DNA of 64,000 bases from Novispirillum itersonii (GTDB taxonomy: Bacteria > Pseudomonadota > Alphaproteobacteria > Rhodospirillales > Rhodospirillaceae): contig NZ_JACIIX010000002.1 of assembly GCF_014205675.1 (NCBI RefSeq), positions 62,001-126,000 on the forward strand. The letters are read 5' to 3'. Shown in pieces: positions 1-7,323 of the stretch (positions within the stretch are counted from its first letter, which is position 1; every line of letters starts with the position of its first letter). The position numbers and the translations under genes are program-made. The notes beneath the pieces were generated by a model. That model did no database searches. It had not been told where the DNA came from and worked only from the letters and a program-made list of their open reading frames with translations.

Positions 1-600
1 CAGCATCAGCTCCAGAACCTCCCGCTGGACGAAGGCATCAAGGGCGGTGGTCGGTTCGTCGGCCAGCAGCAGATCGGGGCGCGGCAGCATGGCAGCGGCC
101 AGCATGATGCGCTGACGCATGCCGCCGGAGAACTGATGCGGATAGGCGTTCAGGCAATACTCGGTGTTGGCGATGCCGACCCGCATCAGCATGTCCACCA
201 TCCGCTGGTGCCGCTCCGGGGCGCTGAGGGTGGTGTGCAGAATCAGCCCTTCCTCCAGCTGGGTCCGGATCGGCAGGGCCGGATTCAGGCTGGTCATCGG
301 CTCCTGAAACACCATGCCGATCCGGGCCCCGCGGATCCGTCGCATCGCCACCGGATCAAGGGTGGTCAGATCGTGACCGTCAAAGGTGATGGTGCCGCCG
401 GTACGGGTGATGGCCGGGGGCAGCAGGTTGAGCAGGGCCCGGGCGGCCATGGTTTTGCCGGATCCGGATTCCCCGACCAGACCGATCACCTCACCCCGGG
501 CGAGGGAGAAGGACACATCCTGCACCAGCGTCCGCCCCTGCCGCAGGCCAAGGGTCAGGCCGGTCACCGACAGCAGCGGGGGGAGAGGGGACTGGGTCAT
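1..600 (-). CDS. Peptide ABC transporter ATP-binding protein, partial (DppD-like)
   Basis: ATPase that powers uptake of peptides or similar solutes through the two permeases encoded just downstream in the window (upstream of it in the operon). The reading frame starts at the ATG ending at 600 and runs off the left edge of the window, so about 200 N-terminal residues are visible. Seen in order: Walker A GESGSGKT, Q-loop FQEPMTSLNP, signature FSGGMRQR and Walker B LLLADEPTTALD. The start overlaps the stop of the DppC-like gene by 4 bases (ATGA), so translation is probably coupled. The C-terminal oligopeptide-binding tail and any second ATPase lie outside the window. The nature of the substrate cannot be read from this subunit. 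Confidence 0.93.
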   Translation of the reverse strand, partial: MTQSPLPPLLSVTGLTLGLRQGRTLVQDVSFSLARGEVIGLVGESGSGKTMAARALLNLLPPAITRTGGTITFDGHDLTTLDPVAMRRIRGARIGMVFQEPMTSLNPALPIRTQLEEGLILHTTLSAPERHQRMVDMLMRVGIANTEYCLNAYPHQFSGGMRQRIMLAAAMLPRPDLLLADEPTTALDAFVQREVLELML

Positions 601-1442
601 TTCAGGCCTCGCAGGCGGGGGTCAAGGTGATCGCGGAGGGCATCCCCCAGCAGGTTGGCACCCAGAAGGGTCAGCGAAATGCACAGGCCGGGCAAAATCC
701 CCAGCCACACCGCCTGCCCGATGTAAGGGCGGCTGGCGGCCAGCATGTTGCCCCATGTCGGGGCCGGGGGTGGCACCCCAAGGCCGAGAAAGGACAGGGC
801 GCTTTCCGACAGCAGGACCCAGCCGAACATTGACGTCGCCAGCACAATCAGCGGGGCGGTGCAGTTGGGCAGCACGTGACGGAGCATGGTGTACAGCTCG
901 GAATTGCCCATCACGCGGGAGGCTTCGACGAATTCCCGCTCCCGCAGGCTGAGGACCGCCCCGCGCACCACCCGCACCACCGATGGCATATAGGCCAGCG
1001 ACAGCGCCAGAATGATTCCGTACTTGCTGGCCCCGAGGACGGACAGCAGGCCAAGCGCCAGCAGGATGCCGGGAAAGGCGAGGACCGCATCATTGCAGGC
1101 CATGATGATCCGGTCCGGCCAGCCGCGCAGGAACCCGGCAGACAGGCCGAACAGGGTTCCTGTGGTCACGGCACAGGTCACGGTCAGCAGGCTGATCCAC
1201 ACACTGGTGGCCGCCCCGGCCAGCAGGCGGGACAGGACATCACGCCCGAATTCGTCGGTGCCCAGCCAATGGGCGGCGCTGGGACCGGCCAGCCGTTGCA
1301 GGATGTTGATTTTCAGGGGATCGTAGGGGGTCCACAGCAGCCCGGTCAGGGCGGTCAGGCCCAGCACCAGCATCAGGATCCCCCCCAGAAGCGCATTGGG
1401 CTGCATACGGCGGAGCCGGAGGAAAGAGGGCAGAGCGGTCAT
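597..1442 (-). CDS. Peptide ABC transporter permease (DppC-like)
   Basis: Inner-membrane permease of the dipeptide/oligopeptide type, 281 residues. An N-terminal membrane segment (about residues 18-40, LGGILMLVLGLTALTGLLW) is followed by the short periplasmic part HWLGTDEFGRDVLSRLL, typical of DppC/OppC. The later EAA loop reads EASRVMGNSELYTMLRHVLP. It overlaps the DppB-like gene before it and the ATPase after it by 4 bases each, so the three form one translationally coupled unit. Family placement is firm. The substrate class (peptide, glutathione, nickel or other) is inferred only from the neighbouring binding protein and hydrolases. Confidence 0.93.
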   Translation of the reverse strand: MTALPSFLRLRRMQPNALLGGILMLVLGLTALTGLLWTPYDPLKINILQRLAGPSAAHWLGTDEFGRDVLSRLLAGAATSVWISLLTVTCAVTTGTLFGLSAGFLRGWPDRIIMACNDAVLAFPGILLALGLLSVLGASKYGIILALSLAYMPSVVRVVRGAVLSLREREFVEASRVMGNSELYTMLRHVLPNCTAPLIVLATSMFGWVLLSESALSFLGLGVPPPAPTWGNMLAASRPYIGQAVWLGILPGLCISLTLLGANLLGDALRDHLDPRLRGLK

Positions 1443-2383
1443 TCGGCGGTCACCCTTGGGTCAAACAGGGGATACATCAGGTCGATTATCAGGTTCACCA
1501 GCACGTAAATCCCGGCGATGAACAGCAGGCAGCCCTGAATCACCGGGTAATCGCGGGCGAAAATGGCATCCACCAGCAGGCGGCCCAGTCCGGGCAGGGT
1601 GAACACCGTCTCCACCACGGCGATCCCGCCCAGCAGGTTGCCGAGGATCAGGCCGATCAGGGTCCAGGTCGGGGCGAAGGCATTACGGAAGGCATGGCGC
1701 AGCAGCACCACCCGTTCTGACAGGCCCTTGGCCCGGGCGTGGGTGATGTAATCCAGCCGCAGCACTTCCAGCGTGCTGGCCCGGGCCATCCGGGTGATCA
1801 CCCCGGTTTCCACCAGCACCAGTGTGGCGACCGGCAGCAGCGAAAAGGTCAGGGCGGCCAGTGGGTCTTCGCTGACCGGCACATAGCCGACCACCGGCAG
1901 CCAGCCCAGCTTCAGGCCGAACAGCAGCATCAGCAGCAGGCCCAGCCAGAAACTGGGGATCGACAGCAGCAGGGTGGCCCCGCCGACGATCAGCAGATCG
2001 CTCAGGCTGTTCTGGCGCCACGCCGCCACCATCCCCGCCGGAACGGCGATCAGGCTGGCGATCAGCACCGCTGACAGCACGATGCTGGAACTGACGATGA
2101 AGCGGTCAAGAATTAGCGGCAGTACGGCCTTTCCGGTGGAGATCGACGTCCCGAAGTCTCCTTCGAGGACGGCGGAGATCCACAGGCCGAACTGCACCGG
2201 CAGGCTGTGGTCGAGGCCAAGGGTGCGGCGGGCCTCGGCAAGGGTTTCAGGGGTGGCCTGATCCCCCAGCATCAGCTGGGCCGGATCCCCGGGAATCAGC
2301 CGGATCATGATAAAAACGGAGACCGCGACAATGATCAAGGTCGGCACGGCCATCGCAGCCCGGCCGAGGATAAAGCGAAACAT
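1439..2383 (-). CDS. Peptide ABC transporter permease (DppB-like)
   Basis: First permease of the transporter, 314 residues from the chosen ATG at 2383. The frame is open further upstream, to 2563, but the extension is Pro/Gly-rich and unlike the family. A GGAGGT ribosome site precedes the chosen ATG, which gives MFRFILGRAAMAVPTLI, the standard DppB opening. Also visible are the motif MIRLIPGDPAQLMLG (about residues 26-40), the LGLDHSLPVQFGLW stretch and the EAA-like loop THARAKGLSERVVLLRHAFRNA. A small hairpin separates it from the binding-protein gene before it, and it overlaps the DppC-like gene by 4 bases. Confidence 0.92.
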   Translation of the reverse strand: MFRFILGRAAMAVPTLIIVAVSVFIMIRLIPGDPAQLMLGDQATPETLAEARRTLGLDHSLPVQFGLWISAVLEGDFGTSISTGKAVLPLILDRFIVSSSIVLSAVLIASLIAVPAGMVAAWRQNSLSDLLIVGGATLLLSIPSFWLGLLLMLLFGLKLGWLPVVGYVPVSEDPLAALTFSLLPVATLVLVETGVITRMARASTLEVLRLDYITHARAKGLSERVVLLRHAFRNAFAPTWTLIGLILGNLLGGIAVVETVFTLPGLGRLLVDAIFARDYPVIQGCLLFIAGIYVLVNLIIDLMYPLFDPRVTAE

Positions 2384-2428
2384 GATGGGACCTCCCGCCC
2401 CGTGGGATGCCGTGGGTGCGGCACCGGA

Positions 2429-2446
2429 GCCGGGGAAAGCCCCGGC
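2429..2446 (-). other. Intercistronic hairpin between binding protein and permease genes
   Basis: A perfect 7-bp stem GCCGGGG/CCCCGGC with a 4-base loop lies between the binding-protein stop (2472) and the permease start (2383). There is no T-run, so it is not a canonical terminator. Stem-loops here commonly stabilise the binding-protein mRNA and keep permease levels lower. That role is inferred. Confidence 0.4.
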
Positions 2447-2471
2447 CACCGGGCCGCAGAGTCCGTGGCGG

Positions 2472-4061
2472 TCAGTTGGTGATCCGCACACCCCACAGGC
2501 GGGGTTTGTTCCCGGCCCATGTTTTGTAGCCCTTGATCCGCTTGGTGGTTCCGGCGATTTCAAGGCCGTTGTACAGCGGGATCAGGGCGGCATCGTCCAG
2601 TTGCAGGGCATGCAGGGCATCAAACAGGGCCTGACGGCGGGCGGGGTCGGATACAGTGCTGGCTTCGCTCAGCAGGGCCTGTGCCTTCGGGTTGTCCCAC
2701 ACCTTGCGGGGCTGGGTGGCCTTGTCGCCCATCACCGCCTCGAAGCTCAGGGCCGGGTCCATCCGGGCGGAGTAGATGAAGGACATCATCTGGTAATTGC
2801 CCTTGCTGTAGCGGTCGAGCTGGGTGCCCCACTCCAGAACCTCCAGATCCACCGCAATTCCGGCGGCCTGAAGCATGGCCTGGGTGATGACGGCCAGCTC
2901 AAAACTGGCGACATAGCGCTTGTTGGTGATCAGGCTGATCTTCTGGCCCTTGTAACCGGCCTCGGCCAGCAGGGCCTGCGCCTTCTTCAGGTTTTGCGTA
3001 TAGCCGGTCTTCTGTACCGCTCCGAAATAGCTGGACGGCGTCGGGACCAGCGAAGTGTTGCGGGTGACCAGCCCCTGCGTCACCGCCGTGACCATCTGTT
3101 CGGTATCCAGCGCCAGCGCGATGGCCTGCCGCATTTTGGCATTGCCCAGCAGCGGGTCGGTGGTCTGCATCAGCAGTGCCGACATATTCATGGTCTGGGC
3201 CATCGAGATGGTCACCGCCGGGTTTTCCCGCAGTTCCAGCGCGTCGGAGTTTGTCAGGTCGGGCACCACATCAATGTCCCCCGCCAGCAGGGCCGCCTTG
3301 GCCGCCGAGGCATCGGGAATGATGACAAAGCGGACCTCCTCGACCAGCGGGGTCTTATCCCCGGTCAGGCCATCCATCCGCCCGGGCAGGCTGCTGTAGC
3401 CGGGGAATTTTTTCAGGGTGATTGACTGCCCCTGCTTCCAGTCCCCAAGCTGGAACGGTCCGGTGCCGATTGCCCCGGCCCATGATCCGTCGGCTTTCAC
3501 GGAGTCCGGATGCATGATTCCGGTCATCACACAGTCGGTGCGCGCCATGGTGGTCAGGAACAGGGCAGACGGTTCAGCCAGCGTGAACACCACGGTGCGC
3601 GGATCCGGCGCGGTGACGCCGGTGACGCGGACCTTGCCTTTGGCGGGATCAAAGTCGGGGCGGCAGCGCCATTCGCTGGCCGGATCCATGTAGCGGGTCC
3701 AGTTCCACACCACATCCTGCGCGGTCAGGGTGGCACCGTTATGGAAGCGGACACCGGGACGCAGGGTGAAGGTGTAGGTTCTGCCATCGGCGGAGGGGTC
3801 GATCTTTTCCGCCAGCAGCGGGGCAACATCGCCGTTGTCGCGGTAGGCGACCAGCCCTTCAACCACATGCAGCATCACGGCATCGGTGTTGTCATCGCGG
3901 TTTTTTCCCGGAATCAGGGACCGGATATCGGAGTTCAGCGAGACGCTGACAGTGGTCGGGGAGGCCGCCTGCGCCGGAAACGCTCCGGCGGCCACGCAGG
4001 GGGGAAGGGCGGCGAAAAGGGCGGCGGCGGTCAGCCGACGCAGGCAGAATGCCCGGATCAT
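2472..4061 (-). CDS. Periplasmic peptide-binding protein (SBP family 5)
   Basis: Secreted solute receptor of the peptide ABC transporter, 529 residues. A signal peptide covers about residues 1-32 (MIRAFCLRRLTAAALFAALP, ending near AQA). The family 5 hallmark follows around residues 95-120: YTFTLRPGVRFHNGATLTAQ, then DVVWNWTRYMD. The C-terminal region RRQALFDALHALQLDDAALI and PLYNG is also typical of DppA/OppA relatives. AGGAGG sits just before the ATG. It is the first gene of the transporter operon and is separated from the permease genes by about 90 bases with a small hairpin. The ligand is unknown. The adjacent C45 hydrolase suggests an amide or peptide that is cleaved after import. Confidence 0.93.
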   Translation of the reverse strand: MIRAFCLRRLTAAALFAALPPCVAAGAFPAQAASPTTVSVSLNSDIRSLIPGKNRDDNTDAVMLHVVEGLVAYRDNGDVAPLLAEKIDPSADGRTYTFTLRPGVRFHNGATLTAQDVVWNWTRYMDPASEWRCRPDFDPAKGKVRVTGVTAPDPRTVVFTLAEPSALFLTTMARTDCVMTGIMHPDSVKADGSWAGAIGTGPFQLGDWKQGQSITLKKFPGYSSLPGRMDGLTGDKTPLVEEVRFVIIPDASAAKAALLAGDIDVVPDLTNSDALELRENPAVTISMAQTMNMSALLMQTTDPLLGNAKMRQAIALALDTEQMVTAVTQGLVTRNTSLVPTPSSYFGAVQKTGYTQNLKKAQALLAEAGYKGQKISLITNKRYVASFELAVITQAMLQAAGIAVDLEVLEWGTQLDRYSKGNYQMMSFIYSARMDPALSFEAVMGDKATQPRKVWDNPKAQALLSEASTVSDPARRQALFDALHALQLDDAALIPLYNGLEIAGTTKRIKGYKTWAGNKPRLWGVRITN

Positions 4062-4154
4062 GGAAACCTCCTGTGGGGAAAGACGGGGCCGCCTTGGCGC
4101 CGGGCCGGTGGACGGGCGGCGTGGCGGCTCCTCGTCATCAGTGTGAATGCGGTG

Positions 4155-5303
4155 TTATGCGGTCACGGGGTCGGCTGTGAAGCTGTAGCGGGTAAAGGTC
4201 TGGTTCAGGGCCGGCAGGGGGGCGACCTCCATCTGGCCGATGGCCGGATCCATCACGATCATCGCCACGGTGGCCGACAGGTTGCCCGAGGAGCCCGGCC
4301 GGGGCGGGCGGCAGACCGCGTGCGGGGTGCCAAAGGTGTCAAACAGCGCCGCCTTCACGTCGTCGGTGGACAGCGGACCGGGGCGGCTTTCCAGCAGGCG
4401 GCGGACCCGCCAGTCCCGGTAAAAGCTTTCCGGCACGCTGGGGATGCCGGTGTCCTTCAGCTTAGACAGGGCCACCGGACTTTGCCAATGATTCGCATGA
4501 ACAATCAGGCCGTTGTCCGGATACAGCGGGAAGGTTTCATCCGGCGCACACTCAAAGTCGATGGCAAAGCCTTCGGCATGGCTGACGATCATGTTGTTGG
4601 AGCAGGCCTTGGCGGTGGTCGCCACCGCCTTCATGGCGAAGGCCAGATGCGTCTGTTCCAGCACCTTGCGCCGGATCAGGGCCAGCGGAACCCCGCTCTG
4701 GGTATAATCGCGGTCTGATTCCAGATAGTTGGCGGTGATGGCGATCCCGGCGGCATTCATGCCGCAGCGGGCCAGCCCCCCGGCTTCAACAAAGGTCATA
4801 AAGTCCGGGCCGTCGTCGCGCTGCACCCGCAGCACCACCGCCGTCTCGGCGCATTCAGCCCGCCAGTCCCAGTTCTGGGCGTGAATCAGGCGGCCAGAGG
4901 CAGCCTGTTCCGGCAGAACCACCACGCCGGTGCAGCCGTCCTTTTTGGTGATGTCGTCGGTTTCGTCGTCTTCCGGGACCCCGGCGATGACGCGGGCCTT
5001 GGCCACCACTTCCGTGCGGGCGTTGATCAGCACGATCTGCTCCAGCGCCACCCCGGCCCCTTCGGCGATTCCCTGCATTTCTTCGAGGTAATGCGCACCG
5101 AAGGCGGTGATGCCGGGGATGAAGTCCTGAATCAGGGCCGAGGCGGCATCCGGGCTGAAGCCGAGATCGGTCAGCTGGTCACCGTAAATGGAAATACTGC
5201 GCTGAACCCGGTCTTTGGCAGCGGCACCATAGGCGCGTCCCCGCTCCAGCGGGCTGCCGGAGACGGAGATGAACGGGAACGGAGCAAGGGGAGTCGACGG
5301 CAT
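4155..5303 (-). CDS. C45 family autoproteolytic acyltransferase/peptidase
   Basis: Homologue of the penicillin-biosynthetic isopenicillin-N acyltransferase (peptidase family C45), 382 residues, an N-terminal-nucleophile hydrolase. The self-cleavage site is seen as KKDGCTGVV, with Cys124 expected to become the N-terminal nucleophile after Gly|Cys cleavage. Downstream come HAQNWDWR and FVEAGGLARCGMNAAGIAIT, both typical of the family. In bacteria such proteins hydrolyse amide or lactam bonds in small acylated compounds. The true substrate is unknown. It lies just before the peptide transporter on the same strand and opposite a GntR regulator, suggesting a small import-and-hydrolyse unit. The AT-rich stretch 5304-5405 should hold both divergent promoters. 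Confidence 0.88.
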   Translation of the reverse strand: MPSTPLAPFPFISVSGSPLERGRAYGAAAKDRVQRSISIYGDQLTDLGFSPDAASALIQDFIPGITAFGAHYLEEMQGIAEGAGVALEQIVLINARTEVVAKARVIAGVPEDDETDDITKKDGCTGVVVLPEQAASGRLIHAQNWDWRAECAETAVVLRVQRDDGPDFMTFVEAGGLARCGMNAAGIAITANYLESDRDYTQSGVPLALIRRKVLEQTHLAFAMKAVATTAKACSNNMIVSHAEGFAIDFECAPDETFPLYPDNGLIVHANHWQSPVALSKLKDTGIPSVPESFYRDWRVRRLLESRPGPLSTDDVKAALFDTFGTPHAVCRPPRPGSSGNLSATVAMIVMDPAIGQMEVAPLPALNQTFTRYSFTADPVTA

Positions 5304-5435
5304 GGTGAGAGAGTCCTTTCAGTGCCTGTAATGTGTTTTTTTAGCTTATAAAGAACACTCTTGCGCTGGCGATGGGTTGAGTCAATGATTTTCTGGTGCT
5401 AAAAAATGCACAGGGATACAACCGCGGGAGGGACC

Positions 5436-6344
5436 GTGACCGATTTGCCCCCGAAGCGCAGCAGCAGTCTTCAGCAGGAATTGGCCCGCCAGATCATGGC
5501 ATTGATCCGCGCCGGAGAGTGGGGGGAGGGGGAGAGACTGCCGGAACAGACACTGTCCCGGCGGCTTGAGGTCTCCCGCACGCCTGTACGTTTTGCACTG
5601 AAAATACTGGAACAGAACGGTGTGCTGCGGCAGGAACCCGGCCGTGGATTCGTGCTGGTGCAGGCCGTAGGGGACATCGGCCCGGCGGAAGCTGACCTGC
5701 CGACGCCGCAGAGTGAAGACCTGTATCAGCGCATGGTGGCGGACCGCTCCACCGGACGGCTCGGCAGTGATGTGTCGGAGGCGGAACTGGCGGAGCGCTA
5801 CGCCACCGCCAAAGGGATCGTCCGGCGGGTGCTGCTGCGGCTGGCGGCGGAAGGGCTGGCAACCCGGCAGCGGGGCCATGGCTGGAAATTTGCCGAAACC
5901 CTTGAGACCGAAGCGGCTGTTGATGAAAGCTATGCCTTCCGCATCACCATCGAGTGTGGGGCCCTGCGCCAGCCGGGGTTCCGGGTGGAGCCGGAGGCCC
6001 TGCACGCCTTGCGGCAGGCCCAGCGGGCCCTTCTGAAGGCGGCCCCGGACACCATCAGCCGGGAAGTGTGGTTTCAGGCCAATTCAGCCTTTCATGAAAC
6101 GCTGGTGGCATGGTCCAACAACCGGTTCTTTCTTCAGGCGATGCGTCAGCAGAACTCCCTGCGGCGGATGCAGGAATATGCCGGGTTCAGCCGCCTCAGC
6201 CCGCTGTGGATCCGGCGCTCCTGCGAAGGCAAGCTGCGGATTCTCGATGCGCTGGAAGAGGGGGATGTGCAGTTTGCCGAGGCCCTGTTGCGGCGTCAGC
6301 TGGAACTGGCCAGCCGCGACCTGCTGACGGATCCTGACGCCTGA
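5436..6344 (+). CDS. GntR-type regulator with two winged-helix domains
   Basis: DNA-binding regulator, about 302 residues from the GTG at 5436, which follows GGGAGGGACC; an in-frame ATG at 5406 lacks a good ribosome site. The first winged helix is clear (about 15-70: GERLPEQTLSRRLEVSRTPV with the wing QEPGRGFVL). A second, shorter helix-turn-helix-like segment follows (about 90-140: SEAELAERYATAKGIVRRVL with wing TRQRGHGWKFAE). The helical C-terminal half resembles the FCD/effector domains of the FadR/VanR group. It is transcribed divergently from the C45 gene and probably controls the hydrolase-transporter unit. The short tandem repeat of CCTGACG at its 3' end (about 6333-6355) spans the stop codon. 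Confidence 0.85.
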   Translation: MTDLPPKRSSSLQQELARQIMALIRAGEWGEGERLPEQTLSRRLEVSRTPVRFALKILEQNGVLRQEPGRGFVLVQAVGDIGPAEADLPTPQSEDLYQRMVADRSTGRLGSDVSEAELAERYATAKGIVRRVLLRLAAEGLATRQRGHGWKFAETLETEAAVDESYAFRITIECGALRQPGFRVEPEALHALRQAQRALLKAAPDTISREVWFQANSAFHETLVAWSNNRFFLQAMRQQNSLRRMQEYAGFSRLSPLWIRRSCEGKLRILDALEEGDVQFAEALLRRQLELASRDLLTDPDA

Positions 6345-6369
6345 CGCCTGACGCCGATCCCGGCTGTCG

Positions 6370-7323
6370 TCAGGCCCCGACTTCTGTCTCTGTCTCTGTC
6401 TCTGTCTCTGTCTCTGTCTCTGTCTCTGTCTCAGTGGCGACGGTCCGGTTCCGGCCGTGTTCCTTGGCGCGGTAAAGGTGGCCGTCCGCCTCGGCGATCA
6501 GGGCTCCGGGGGTGATCCGTCCGTCCCCCGGCGTGGTGGCAACCCCGATGGACAGGCTGACCCGGCCGAACGGACTTTCCGGATGCGGCAGGTTTGCCGC
6601 CCAGACGCTCTGCCGGATCCGCTCAGCCAGCCGCCGGGCATCCTCGCGCCCGGTGGCGGGCAGGATCACGGAAAATTCCTCGCCGCCGTAGCGGGCGGCA
6701 AGATCAGTGGTCCGGTGCAGCGGCTGGCCGATGGCGGCGGCAACATGGCGCAGGCAATCATCCCCGGCCTGATGCCCCATACTGTCATTGTAGCGTTTGA
6801 AGTGATCGACATCGATCATCAGCAGGCTGAGGGGGCGGAACCCCCGCCCGACCCGGTCACATTCCTGTTGCAGGGCACTGTCAAAGTGGCGGCGGTTGTA
6901 CAGGCCGGTCAGGCCATCGCGGGAGGCCAGCCGGGCAAGATGGTCGCGGATCTGCTTCAGTTCCAGATGGTTGCGCACCCGTGCCCGCAGGATCGCCGGA
7001 TTGATCGGTTTGCTGACGTAGTCAACCGCACCGATTTCCAGTCCTTTGGTTTCGTCTTCCGGATCAATCCTGCCGGTGACGAAAATCACCGGGATGGAGG
7101 CGGTGTCCGGATGCTGCTTCAGGGCCCGGCAGACCTCAAACCCATCCCGCCCCGGCATGGTCACGTCCAGCAGGATCAGATCCGGGCTTTCGCCGATGGC
7201 AAGATCCAGCGCCCGCTGGCCATCCAGCGCGAACAGGATGTCGTGATCTCCGGTCAGCACGGTGCAGACCAGATCAATGACCTGCGGTTCGTCATCGACA
7301 ATCAGGATGGTGGGAAGGGTCAT
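6370..7323 (-). CDS. REC-GGDEF diguanylate cyclase response regulator
   Basis: Response regulator that should make cyclic di-GMP from two GTP when phosphorylated, 317 residues. The receiver domain (about 1-125) has the acidic pair at D10/D11, phospho-acceptor D53 in DLILLDVTMPG and a KP motif (SKPINP). The GGDEF domain (about 145-300) has an intact active site ARYGGEEF and, exactly five residues before it, the RxxD inhibitory site (RTTD), so product inhibition is expected. The C-terminus is a run of Thr-Glu dipeptides encoded by a hexanucleotide repeat. It overlaps the hybrid kinase gene by 4 bases and is its likely output partner. Confidence 0.93.
   Translation of the reverse strand: MTLPTILIVDDEPQVIDLVCTVLTGDHDILFALDGQRALDLAIGESPDLILLDVTMPGRDGFEVCRALKQHPDTASIPVIFVTGRIDPEDETKGLEIGAVDYVSKPINPAILRARVRNHLELKQIRDHLARLASRDGLTGLYNRRHFDSALQQECDRVGRGFRPLSLLMIDVDHFKRYNDSMGHQAGDDCLRHVAAAIGQPLHRTTDLAARYGGEEFSVILPATGREDARRLAERIRQSVWAANLPHPESPFGRVSLSIGVATTPGDGRITPGALIAEADGHLYRAKEHGRNRTVATETETETETETETETETEVGA
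6383..6432. repeat. Hexanucleotide microsatellite (TCTGTC)n
   Basis: About 50 bases of uninterrupted TCTGTC units, eight copies plus a partial one. On the minus strand it encodes the Thr-Glu tail of the diguanylate cyclase. Because the unit is six bases, slippage changes tail length without breaking the frame. Confidence 0.95.
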
